In this document: one piece after another, positions 1 to 10,800 of the stretch
Layout of the letters: every line of letters starts with the position of its first letter
How positions within the stretch are numbered: the stretch's first letter is position 1
Origin: Xylocopa sonorina
Lineage: Eukaryota > Arthropoda > Insecta > Hymenoptera > Apidae
DNA: 64,000 nt
NCBI RefSeq assembly: GCF_050948175.1
Contig: NC_135194.1
Location: 6,750,033-6,814,032, forward strand
Direction: 5' to 3'
Translations under genes and position numbers: made by a program
Notes under the pieces: model-generated
The model's input: the letters and a program-made list of their open reading frames with translations, nothing else
Told to the model about the DNA's origin: nothing
Databases searched by the model: none

Positions 1-1260
1 AGGTTCTCGCTGCTGGATCGCTGTTGGGTCGCTGAGGGATTTTAGTTATAGATTTTCTTATTTGTTATATATGTATGTAATTTCCTCATTCCCTTATTTA
101 CCTTTATAATAAAATTATAAAGGGATTTATTTTCTTATCCGAAATGAGAAATAGCCACTCCTTCTGTTCCGTCCTCGAAACGTATGGTCGAACCAAGTTT
201 ATGCTACGGTCGCATATAATTAGTTATTTTTGAAGAGTCCCAATTTCTGTTCATTACTTTTTCTGATTAACTTCTTAACCGGGATTAAGGCATTAAAAGG
301 TTGCTAGAAAACTTAGTTTACCTCTTAATGTTTTTCTTCAATAGCTATTAACGTATCATAAACCCAAAAATTCCAATCACGGGTCCCATTAGATCAAATA
401 GCTTCGAATAGGTTACCCTAACGGTTGTGATCCATGGCCCTACCCCTACCGGAAGGTAGCGATCACCAACCTCTCGGAATCAAGCAGCTCGCGGATTGGC
501 TGACTGCTGAACTCCGATCCTTATATAAATGTACATTTTGTGAAATAAACTAGTCAAAAAACTACCAGCAAAAAGTCGTCCGAGATATTCTACCCGAGCA
601 AGTAAGCGGGGAGAAATTAAGAACGCAACACCTTCAATTCGTTACCGCTCGTCTATCAAAGTAGAACAAATTGATCTTGCTTAAGTCGGTTCGCGTTTAG
701 TCAGTACTGACGAAAATACATTACATACTCACTTGAGCATTTTTATTTTGTGCTGCGTGAAATTGCTTCAGATAGTTGTTTTTCTCTACTCGTTCGATAT
801 TTCGTTTTCCATTGTCACGTAGTGAGACAGTCGGGACTCAATCGAACTGATGTGATTTTCAGTGCCCATTGAGATTTTGCAGTCCTTGTCGATTAGTACC
901 TTGTTGAGTACTCGATCTGGGTATAGGTTTAGCACAGTGGATGCTCTAGTGGGTGTTATCGCGTCATGTAGCTCCTACCCCAATTGCGCCGCAATTGTAA
1001 GATGAATTCGGATGGTCTATGCGGTTCGACTTCGTCTACGGATAATGCGTCCTAATAATAAGCCTGGCTGAGATCTCGATGACACCCGCATTCACCATCA
1101 GGCAGAGCGTGGTTTCGACAGTTTCAACGTAAGATGTGGCATAACTTATTCGTGATTGGGTATGGTTCGCTTAGTGATTAGTGCTGAACCATCAGGTTAG
1201 AATGCTCTCGCGAGATTGTAATGCAGATTTATTGGTACTTGTTCGTTTCGTCGTGAATTT
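1..1260. other. Complex, less AT-rich block with a TATA-like site; no gene recognised
   Basis: This stretch is clearly richer in G and C and in CpG than the DNA to its right and lacks simple repeats. A TATA-like TTATATAAAT lies at 521-530, followed about 15 bases later by an AATAAA-like signal at about 542. That TATA-then-polyadenylation spacing resembles an LTR, but TG/CA ends, a primer-binding site and a second copy were not found. It could equally be the first exon and promoter of a gene or a non-coding RNA. No open frame with recognisable protein similarity was seen. Confidence 0.3.
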
Positions 1261-2350
1261 TAATTTCATTCTCGCTTCTATTTGTTTTCTTTAATTTTCA
1301 TTGATTTAACTTTCAATCATAAGTTTTTCCCAATTTTATCAAGTTTAGAGTCTTAAATAGCTCAGTAAAGTTTAGTATATCGCTCCGTATCTCCTTTTGC
1401 GTAACGTTTTGATTTTTCTAAAGTGTTTGTAGAGTCATTTCAGAAATTTCACTTTGGGTAAGAAAATGACATTCTTCGTCATCCCTGTTGTAAGGTCCAT
1501 ACTGCAATCTCCAAAATCTATGTTAGAGAATGTATTACTGTGTTACTAAATGTATTATGTCTGAAATTCACAAGTAGTGTTAGTCCTTGGTACCTTCTGT
1601 GCAGAGAACACATGAATGTAATGGAGGGCGGATGGGGTTAGGAACATAGGAATGCATCTTGTGTAGTCACCATCTTGTCAGTGGATCTGTGTACTTGGTA
1701 ACGTTTTTGAGAAATTAATTATTTTACTTATTTGCGATTCACTTAAAATTTTTTAAACACTTTGCAGGACTTGGAAACTTTACATAGTGTACGAATAATG
1801 TGTGTCTGCCTAGGTAACACTTATATCTTTCCCTTTCTCTAAATTGTAGAGAGCACAACAATGCCTATATATATCTAAGCATACGATATGGAATTCCACA
1901 AGATAATAGCACAGCCGAGGTTAAGGTAAACCAATCACTCAATTTATCGATGTATTACAAAGTTCAAGGGTTTTATCTATCATATATATTCATGTAGCAT
2001 ATTCATGTAGCATTCATAGAATAGTTAGAACTAAAACTAAACATAGTTTTATTAATAAGGCAGATCCCATCAGTGGCTACATTAAAACGTACTGTTTAAA
2101 GAATCATAAAACATTTGCTTCTAAGTTTAAAAGGGTCATTACCAGTGGTATCGTTCGGAAAACTCTATCATCAATTATAATTAGGCTTACAAAATCTTAT
2201 CCTAAATCAATTAAAATAAAATTAACCTATGACAGCCATTGTCATAGGCACAAAACACAAAACCCTTCTAATTATTTACTATATAATTTTTAATTTTATC
2301 GAATCATCATATGATGCAATTAATAATTATATATTAAATAAATAGAACTT
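1261..2350. other. AT-rich intergenic DNA, nothing recognised
   Basis: Low-complexity A/T-rich sequence without a long open frame, structured repeat or RNA-gene signature that I can support. It leads directly into the left arm of the large palindrome. Confidence 0.5.
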
Positions 2351-2795
2351 GGGTTTCACCACTCGAAGGTCGCTGCGAATGGAGACCCACCCTAACTACA
2401 TCTCATCCACCCACCTTTTATATAAGATATTATTAAATGAAACTTCCTTTCAATGCACATTTGCAATAAATTTGATACTTGATCCCTATGTAAATGCACA
2501 ATGGAAAAAGTTTCATAAAGAATTATTGCGAGAAAGAATTGTTACAAATTAAAGGAAACACAAATACCCTGCATAATCAATAACTGTCTTAATTTTAAAC
2601 CAATCAAACTAACTAGAAATATATATCTACTTAAAAGAAGTGGTTCCTACCTATCAATAGGTCTGAAAACATTTCACCCTACGTATGCAAAGATCTGAGA
2701 GAACACAGTACATGAAATACTTTGTATTCATGAACTCGAAGTGTTTGCAAAAGTAAACAACAGAAAAGAAGCTCGGAAGCAACAAAGGAAGAATA
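2351..2795 (+). repeat. Left arm of the large palindrome
   Basis: Matches 6227-6668 in reverse complement along nearly its full length with scattered substitutions and small gaps. The inner edge reads GAAGCAACAAAGG (about 2777-2789), matching the inverted CCTTTGTTGCTTC at 6227. Confidence 0.75.
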
Positions 2796-2887
2796 TAATA
2801 GAAGATTTTGCACAGATGAATAGAGACGATCAAATTTACAAGATGCGAGATAACATATGAGCGACGACAAAAGACAGAATTGAATGC

Positions 2888-2984
2888 ACTGGAACATTTA
2901 GAGCGACACTGGAAACACTGGAACACCTAAAATAGCACTGGAAACAGTGGAACACCTAAAACAAAACTGGAAACACTGCAATAT
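2888..2984 (+). repeat. Short tandem repeat of CACTGGAAACACTGGAACACC type
   Basis: Three to four degenerate units built on ACTGGAAACACTGGAACACC run up to the piggyBac insertion site. A related unit (GGAAACGCTGCAATATCTG) occurs again at about 4139-4158, beyond the insertion. Confidence 0.6.
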
Positions 2985-2988
2985 CTAG

Positions 2989-3993
2989 CCCTTTGCACTC
3001 CGAACGATTCTAGACATTGGCTATCAGCTACTCAGTGCCACTTTACTGCAGAGACTAACATTTACAGACCCTTGTATTATTTATTATAATTTTGAAACTA
3101 AGTAACGTATTATAATGATATTGGACTTATATGAATTGGTTGAGATCGAGGAATGTATATTTGCAAAAAATCAATATTTTATTGTTTATAATTTTGTATA
3201 GTATGATAAATTTTGAAACACTCCCCAATATGCATTGCAGGCTGATTAATGCATGTTTTACAATAATAATTTGTTGGACGCCTGTCACCAGGTGTTTTCC
3301 TGTTAGAGCACACAACACAGTCTCGTTTTCTTTGCCTCACATTGGGAATATGTAATTTGTTGTCCATTTTATTGTCCGCAGAAGATGTGGATGGACGCGT
3401 TCCCGACATACGAAGATCGCCCCTCAATTGGTCAATTAGTGTTTTGACAAACTTGTGGTGTGTCATTGATTGTCATTCAGGAATGTCATTCACTAAGAAA
3501 AGAATCACTTTTCCGATTTTGTCACTCGTTAGATCTATGTGTACTGCCCGCAGCTTCAAACTAGACTGAGCTCAGCTTTGGAAATCTTTTCCTCCAGATT
3601 TAGACTTGTTTATTTATAATTATAAATCTTACTATATAGTGCGTGCTATGTTCGCATACAGACCTTTCTTCTACAAACTCCCCTTATCGCTCTTTTCAAG
3701 TGGCGTCGAGAAGTGCTCGGACCGTCGTGAGCACGCCTCTCACATTCTCGTTTGACACAAAACCCGCTGACATTTCTTGTATATATCTTAGTAATTTTAC
3801 GGTACTTTAATTTGATTTCTTATGCCATTTCAAGGAAAAACTTCAGGGAAACATGCATGTCTCAAAAAGTTGCGTTGAAATAACTCAATTCCCCGTAATC
3901 ACTAATAAACTTGAATGTCCCCTGAGAGGGGACATCCGAGTGATATGCTAGAATTATGATGTCCCTTGACAGGGAACAGCGAAGTGCAAAGGG
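2989..3993 (-). mobile_element. Non-autonomous piggyBac-like element, CTAG target duplication
   Basis: The ends are inverted repeats: CCCTTTGCACTCCG at 2989 and, reading the other strand from 3993, CCCTTTGCACTTCG. They are flanked by CTAG at 2985-2988 and 3994-3997. Inside the right end is a palindromic GTCCCCTGAGAGGGGAC motif typical of subterminal hairpins. The interior keeps only the C-terminal part of a transposase on the minus strand. CCC-type ends and the Cys-rich transposase tail both point to the piggyBac superfamily; that family normally duplicates TTAA, so CTAG is a deviation. At 1005 bp the element is too short to be autonomous. Confidence 0.75.
3179..3466 (-). pseudogene. piggyBac transposase C-terminal fragment
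   Basis: The 95-codon minus-strand frame ends in a Cys-rich ribbon: RKRDCVVCSNRKTPGDRR, then YYCKTC, then MHIGECFKIYHT. The spacing of CxxC, CxxC and ExCF/YHT elements is that of the zinc-ribbon tail at the end of piggyBac-type transposases, which helps bind transposon DNA. The segment MTHHKFVKTLIDQLRGDLR resembles the linker helix just before it. The catalytic DDD core found upstream in complete transposases is absent from the element, so this is a remnant, not a working gene. It lies wholly inside the CTAG-flanked element. Confidence 0.75.
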
Positions 3994-4188
3994 CTAGAAC
4001 AGAAATGTACAACATATGAAACCATAATACTGGTTAATAGAGTATACAAGAAATATATGCAAAAAGGGAAACACATATAGATATAAGATAAATATGATTA
4101 AAAATACGTGTAATAATAATAAAATAATAAACGGGACAGGAAACGCTGCAATATCTGAAATAAAAATGTACAATAGGTAAAATAGTAA

Positions 4189-5417
4189 CCCAGACAACAC
4201 ATGATAAAATGGTGACGATACCATACCGGCACAATAGTGGCACTTTCGAGGAGTGTCAGCAGATCCGTAGCCATCTGTGACCGCATTCGTTAGCTAAAAT
4301 GCCGGCACGCAGTGCTAGCACGTTCTAGTCACCAGAGTAACACGCGTACGAATGGCACTGCGCCAGCACCAGCGTGACACGCGTGTCATCGTTCCATTCA
4401 AACATTGTTTCTGCATTGGCGTAGGTGTCACATTTGTTAATGGGGAACCCGCTTTTTCAAATTAAATCCATCAGAGTTCAGATGTCCACATACGAGTACT
4501 GACAGACGTTTCGGTAGTTCTTTGCCAATATATGTTTTTTCAATTTGTCAGAAAAATTCATGCCAATAGAGAATGTTAAATACGATGGCAGCATATTAAT
4601 ATGTAATAAATGGTACATTTACTTATAAAATGTTGAACTAATTAAGTCACCTTTACTTTACTAGCGTATCACAATTTTCAGGTGAAAATATTGAACGTAA
4701 TTGGAAACCCCTTATTTAATACTCCTATCTCCGTAAAAAGACGTAGGAGCGCCTGTGACAAAACAGTCGGAGGCACCGAACAGAGCCTTACAACCTCTGC
4801 TGGCCAGTTTTCTGGTCGCTGTTGAAGCACAGGTATCGCGTCGCGAGTGGCTCGAAACAGTAATTATTCCTTTTTCTTTGGTATATGGTTTTATCGTTTG
4901 TAAGAATTATTAAAAATAATATAACCCTTTGTTGCATAAATTTTTAACGATGAGTTGAAAAAAATATTTATAAAATAAGTGTATGTATTTTTACGATAAA
5001 GGAATTAACGACTTTTCTAAAAGAATCGCTGTATTGAGTTATAGTTTATAGAACATAATAATAAGAAGTTTTTATATCTTTCTTTCGTGTCAGTGTATCT
5101 ATTTTCGAATCGAAATAAATAAACTGCTTGGTTTAGTCATTTTTAATATACGTTTATAATTTTTATGGAAAAAGCTTCTCCATTAGTAAATATCAGCCTA
5201 CGCCACTGCCACGCGTGTCACTATAGTGAGCTGATAGTGTCATTGGCACTGCCGTGTCGTCCCTGTGCTATTCGCGGTGCTTTGTTAATGTCGTGACACG
5301 CGTATCGCGTCCCAGTGCTAGTTCTGTGCCGTTACGAGAACAGAGTGGCAGCACCGTGCTAGTACAGTGCTTCGTTCCACCGGATGTCACTGGCGTGCCA
5401 ATCGTTGGTTGTCTGAA
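4189..5417 (+). mobile_element. CCCAGACAAC-family DNA element, copy A
   Basis: Starts CCCAGACAACAC and ends GTTGTCTG followed by AA (probably a decayed GG), giving a short terminal inverted repeat. TAA at 4186-4188 and at 5418-5420 is a 3-bp target duplication. Subterminal zones are packed with repeats of GTGACACGCGTGTCA, CCGGCAC and AGTGCTAGCAC, with an AT-rich core. It aligns end to end with copy C at 6712-7810 apart from an extra 157-bp block. No transposase frame is present, so it is non-autonomous. The superfamily is not identified; 3-bp duplications are known for PIF/Harbinger, but the ends do not fit that family cleanly. Confidence 0.8.
4703..4859. mobile_element. 157-bp insertion inside copy A with 6-bp target duplication
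   Basis: GTAATT occurs at 4697-4702 and again at 4860-4865. The 157 bases between are missing from both sister copies: copy C reads straight through near 7258, and inverted copy B near 5690. The insert is notably G/C-richer than its host. Its ends are GGAAACCCC and CTCGAAACA; no clear long terminal repeats, poly-A tail or tRNA boxes are seen. It could be a short interspersed element or small MITE; class unknown. Confidence 0.6.
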
Positions 5418-5544
5418 TAAATGTTATATATATTTTCAATTACGCTTATGTTTTTCTATGTGCACGTTTGTGTATGTATGTGTGTCTCTGTTTTTGGATA
5501 TATTTTTTGTGAAATTTATTAACCGGTATATTAATATACCGTTT

Positions 5545-6223
5545 AGATTAGGTTATCATAAAAATATATACACTTATTTTATAAATATTTTTTTCAACTC
5601 ATCGTTAAAAATTCATACAACAAAGGGTTATATTATTTTTAATAATTCTTACAAACGATAAAATCATATACCAAAGGAAAAGAAATAATTACGTTCAATA
5701 TTTTCACCTGAAAATTGTGATACGCTAGTAAAGCAAACGTAACTTAATTAGTTCAACATTTTATAAGTAAATGTATCATTTATTACACATTAATATGCTG
5801 CCATCGTATTTAATATTCTCAATTAGCATGAACTTTTCCGACAAATTGAAAAAATATATATGGCTCTCTCAGTAACTATATAAATGTTGGCAAAGTACTA
5901 CCAAAACGTCTGTCAGTGCTCGTATGTGAACATCTGAACTCTGACGGATTTAATTTGAAAAAGCGAATTCCCCATTAACAAATGTGACACCTACGCCAAT
6001 GCAGAAAAAATGTTTGAATGGAACGACGACACGCGTGTCACGCTGGTACTGGCGCAGTGCCATTCGCATGCGTGTTACACTGGTGATTAGAACGTGCTGG
6101 CACCGCGGGCCGGCATTGTAGCTAACGAATGCGGTCTCAGATGGCTACGGATCTGCTGACACCGAACGGAAGTGTCACCACAGTGCCAGTATGGTGTCGC
6201 CGCCATCTTGTGTGTTGTCTGGG
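5545..6223 (-). mobile_element. CCCAGACAAC-family element, copy B (inverted, truncated)
   Basis: Reverse complement of the left two thirds of copy A. It ends at 6223 with GTTGTCTGGG and fades out at about 5545, where the matching AAGTGTATATATTTTTATGATAA stretch stops. The other terminus is missing. It sits between the right outer arm (6227 on) and the inner inverted segment (5471-5527) of the large palindrome, so it inserted into the right arm. Confidence 0.7.
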
Positions 6224-6226
6224 ATC

Positions 6227-6668
6227 CTTTGTTGCTTCAGAGCTTCTCTTCTGTTGTTTGCTGTTGTCAAACACTTCAAGTTCATGAATACAAAGTACTT
6301 CATGTACTGTGTTCTCTCAGATCTTTACATACGTAGGGTGAAACATTTTCAGACCTATTGATAGGTATAGGAGTCATTTCTTTTAAGTTAACATATATTT
6401 CTGGTTGGGCATGTTGTTTTGAAATTAAAGTCAATTATTGGCTAGGCAGGCTATTTGTGTTTCCTTTCATTTGTAATAATTCTTTCTCGCAAAAATTCTT
6501 TATGAAACTCCTTCCATTGTGCGTTTGTATAGGGATCAAGTATCGAATTTGTTGCAAATGTACGTTGAAAGTAGGTTCTATTTAATAATATCTTGTATAA
6601 AAGGAGGGTGGATGGGATGTGGTTAGGGTGGGTTTCCATTTGCAGCAACCTCCACGTGACGAAATCTG
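6227..6668 (-). repeat. Right arm of the large palindrome
   Basis: Reverse complement of 2351-2795. The outer end is about 6668 (ACGAAATCTGGGC), corresponding to the GGGTTTCACC edge at 2351. Confidence 0.75.
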
Positions 6669-6711
6669 GGCATTATATATTTGATATGTACTTTTTAATT
6701 GCATCATATAT

Positions 6712-7810
6712 CCCAGACAACACAAGATAAGATGGTGGCGACACCATACCGGCACTGTAGCGACACTTCCGAGGAGTGTCAGCAGATCCGTAGTCATCTG
6801 CGTCCGCACTTGTTAGCTAAAATGCCGGCACGCAGTGGCAGCACGTTCTAGTCACCAGCGTAGCACGCGTGCGAATGACACTGCGCCAGCACCAGCGTGA
6901 CACGCGTGTCATCGTTCCATTCAAACATTTTTTCTGCATTGGCGTAGGCGTCACATTTGTTAATGGGGAACCACCTATTATTCCGTACAAATGAAATACG
7001 TCAGAGTTTAGATATCCGCATACGAGTACTGACAGACGTTTTGGTAGTTCTTTGCCAACATTTATAGTTACTGACAGAGCCATATATATTTTTTCAATTC
7101 GTCAGGAAAATTCATGCCAATAGAGAGTATTAAATACGATGGCAGCATATTGTTTAAGGAAATGTAATAAATGATACATTTATTTATAAAATGTTGAACT
7201 AATTAAGTTACGTTTGCTTTACTAGCGTATCACAATTTTCAGGTGAAAATATTGAACGTAATTATTTGTTTTCTTTTGGTACATATATTCTTGTGGTAAA
7301 TGGTGTTATCGTTTGTAAGGATTATTAAATATAAAATATACCTTTGTTACATGAATTTTTAACGATGAGTTGAAAAAAATATTTATAAAATAAGTAATAT
7401 GTATTTTTACGATAAAGTAATTAACGACTTTTCTGAAAAAATCGCTGTATTAAGTTATAGTTTTTATATATTTCTTTCGTGTCAGTGTATCTATTTTCGA
7501 ATTGAAATAAATAAATTGCTTAGTTTAGTCATTTTTAATATTCGTTTATAATTTTTATGCAAACAGCTTCTTCATTGGTATATATTGGCCCACGCCACTG
7601 CCACGCGTGTCACTATGGTGAGCTGATAGTGTTATTGGCACGCCGTGTCGCCCTTGTGCTATATCGCCGTGCTTTGATAGTGCCGTGACACGCAGTGTCG
7701 CTCCAGTGCTAGCCCTGTGCTGTTACGAGAACTGAGAGGCAGCACCGTGCTAGCACAGTGCTTAGAGTTCCACCCGGTGCCATTGGCGCTACAATCGCTG
7801 GTTGTCTGGG
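6712..7810 (+). mobile_element. CCCAGACAAC-family DNA element, copy C (complete ends)
   Basis: The best preserved copy: CCCAGACAACACAAG at 6712 and CGCTGGTTGTCTGGG ending at 7810, with 10 perfect terminal inverted bases. TAT occurs on both sides (6709-6711 and 7811-7813), consistent with a 3-bp target duplication. Both subterminal regions hold CACGCGTGTCA-type and AGTGCTAGC-type repeats. It has the same orientation and layout as copy A and lacks the 157-bp insert. No transposase is encoded. Confidence 0.8.
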
Positions 7811-10800
7811 TATAATGATATGTGATATAATTATAAATTATGTAGCAAATAGTCGAAGCCAATGGCTGCCATAGGTTTGTTTGGTTCAAATTGATCTAGA
7901 ATAGCAATTATTCTTAATTAAACTGTGCTGTCTGGATATACATGTGGGAAATAATAAAATGTACGCTAACGAACGACGATTTTATTACACGTGTATATTA
8001 AACTAGAAGTATATTAAAACTCAAGTTGAACGAGTATAATATCAACACTTTAATATAATAATTAATCGATACACAAGTGATTTCATTCTTAATTATAATA
8101 AACCGCTATTAATAACTATTACTTATGTGGTAAACTATCATTCATAGTAAATATATCTAAAGCATAAAACAAATTAATGTTTATTATATCTTTCAACCAT
8201 CATTGTATGCAAATATTACATTACCGGTGTTCTAGTCTCTTAGTACAACTTAATGAAACGAATTGTGCTTTGATTCTTTAATTCCTCTCTTTTGTACGAC
8301 ATTAATGTCTTAGGTTATACTATTATACGTGTCAGAAATTAACCGTATGCTGACTCAACTAATTAACCGTTACTTACAGTTAACGATGCTATGATATAAA
8401 AATGTCATATATTTCTGCTTTTGCATGGAATCAGTTCGGTACTGGTGATTAACCCGCCGCTAACAAATCGTCAAGCTCTCATTAGCATATAGAGATCGAT
8501 TGTTCGAACAGATTTCCTTTTATAAATTCTCGTACAGAATTGCTTATGCAAAAGCTGAACAAAATGATATCACTATATAGTAATGATAAACACAACACGA
8601 ACAGTATGCACTTTGTACTTCTCACACACACTTAGCACCGATAAATACATATATAGAATTGAAATGAATTTATTTATCATATCAGCGGTGAACGAAAAAC
8701 ACTAAGATTCTTAACGATGATCAAAGTTAGTCACATTCTACGTGCGAAATAGACGAGAGAAATCTATAAGAGACACTCAACTTCTGAATACATCGAGAAT
8801 TGTAAAAGAAAAGCTACGAAGAGATATCGAGATTAAACGGCAGAATGGCAGATAAAGGAAAATATACCATTTACATTAATAGAATATCAATAGAATACAT
8901 GCTACTCTTAATCTTAAGCCTATGAGAAAAACACCGGTAGAAGGTTACAACAACTTTCGTAGTATACAGTATAAAGATTTTATTTAAAATCTGAGTCGTA
9001 TAGTTTCTTCGTTTCATCTTTTTATCTTGAATGAAGTAGATCTGTTTATCGTTATAATTAATAGAAGCAATAAATGAGCATAAAATTACGTATATAATTA
9101 TAATTTTGTAAAATGTATATATTTACATTATATTTTGTTATTTAACTCATATTATTTTATTCTTTGCTGGAAAAGTATTACTTTGATAAGGAAAAACTTA
9201 TTTCGCTTTGAATTCGTACAGAAATAGCTTTAAGTTTAATAAATACACAGTGGATGATAATGTAAAAACAGAAAAATTGGTATAAACAAAATTTTACTAT
9301 TATTGTAAAGTGAATATAAAATTGTATACTTCCAAATCCAATATCGCGTATGTGACTGTTCATTGCCAGTTGTAAAACTATACGACTTTATTGACATGTG
9401 ATCATCATTGAATCAAGAGTTGCAAGATTTTTTTATAAGTGCGGAAAATCTGCAAGGCATACGTTATTAATAAGATCGGTAACATTTGTTAAAAGTACTA
9501 CTAAACTTTCAGCGATGATTCCTTGGTAGGAGAAACATTAGTAATTTGCTACACTGCCTGGGATTCTAGGAATATTAAAGTTTTAGGCTAAAATCATAAA
9601 GTAGTATGCATAGATAAACTTCAATATGTCATAAATTTATAGTAATAATAATTAATATTAATATTAATTAAGATATTAATAGTTAATATTAATTAAAACT
9701 ATTCAGAAAGGAAAAATGTCATTTCTTTTCATTCTACGTATATAGTACAGTTGCTATATCGTTCTGGCAAAAGCTTCCTTCTTCTCTAAAATCATCAAAT
9801 CATGAAATGTCGTTAATAGAAGAGAAAATCGTGGATAGTTGTCCCGAACTTTGTACATGTTATCGTTAGGAAGAAATTATGCAATTTCGGGAAGAAGTAT
9901 TACGACAAACACGAGCAGTAAGATATCCCATTTTAACTAGTGGTTGATAGTTTTCTAGCATATAGGAATTCACGAATGCGTTATTTTTTTTTTTTTTTTT
10001 AACAATAACATGCGACGTACAACTTTGCAATTGACTTGTTTCTTTATATGCCAGTAAAGTGAATAAGATTTATTACACGTATAAAAACAGTTTTCATAGA
10101 TATTTTCCTTCAACTGTACCAAAGGAACTCCTAACGGTCATAATTTCTTTTCTTCAGTGGTACTTCTACATTTAATTAACTCATCAAATTATTATCTTGT
10201 TTAATACAACAAATGATAAAATATAATAGTATTTTTTATAGCAATATGCAATTATTGGAATTTACATTTTTTTACATTTTAATGTTTACCATTTTATATT
10301 TTATATCCATTTTATATCAGTAACTTCATTTTATTTAAATTCTTATAAATTTTTTTTGTAAACGTACACCTTTCATTTGACTCATTTCATATCACTTCCT
10401 TGTTTGTCCATCTTTTACATTCTTTTTTTACATTCTGATGTTGCAGGTGGCGTTTTAATTAATTAATTCTGAATATTTGTATCAATATAAAGCAAAACTT
10501 ATCTAAAAACAATTAACTTAATGAAATTCACAATTAGACCGTTAAGGGTTTCGTGAATGCATGTTAACGAGTTTAAACAATATTAGGTATAATTAAAATA
10601 ATTAAAATTATTTGTTTCATTGTACATAATATTAAGCTTGTTGTATAATAATAATAATAATTTTTAGCAAACTTTTATCATTAAGATAACACAAAAATTT
10701 GATTCTTGAGTATTTCTGTTCTTCAACTGTTACCAAAACTTGCAATACCATTTTATGTTTCATCGCTTCGAAACATTACAGCTCGAAAATGTTTAAATCT

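Larger units (their letters stand above)
2351..6668. repeat. Large imperfect palindrome (foldback-type repeat) with nested insertions
   Basis: About 440 bases at 2351-2795 reappear as reverse complement at 6227-6668, for example CCTATCAATAGGTCTGAAAA near 2650 against the inverted form near 6340-6360. A further inner pair, 4026-4080 against 5471-5527, is also inverted, so the arms originally continued toward a centre near 4.8 kb. The left arm is interrupted by a piggyBac-like element, the right arm by an inverted CCCAGACAAC element, and the centre by a complete copy of that element. The two outer arms keep similar minus/plus open frames of about 65 codons, but no known protein family is recognised. 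Class of the outer element is unknown. Confidence 0.7.

Noticed and set aside
5254..5661. 135-codon plus-strand frame
   Set aside because: It runs across the right end of copy A, its flank and the start of inverted copy B, so it is a chimera of transposon ends with no recognisable protein.
4189..6223. Interpretation of 4189-6223 as one long foldback element
   Set aside because: Copy A has its own two ends and a TAA duplication, and the inner palindrome segment lies between A and B, so these are two separate insertions.
6451..6648. 65-codon frame in right palindrome arm, similar to a 67-codon frame at 2349-2552
   Set aside because: The similarity follows from the inverted repeat itself; no known domain, and the two copies differ at many residues.
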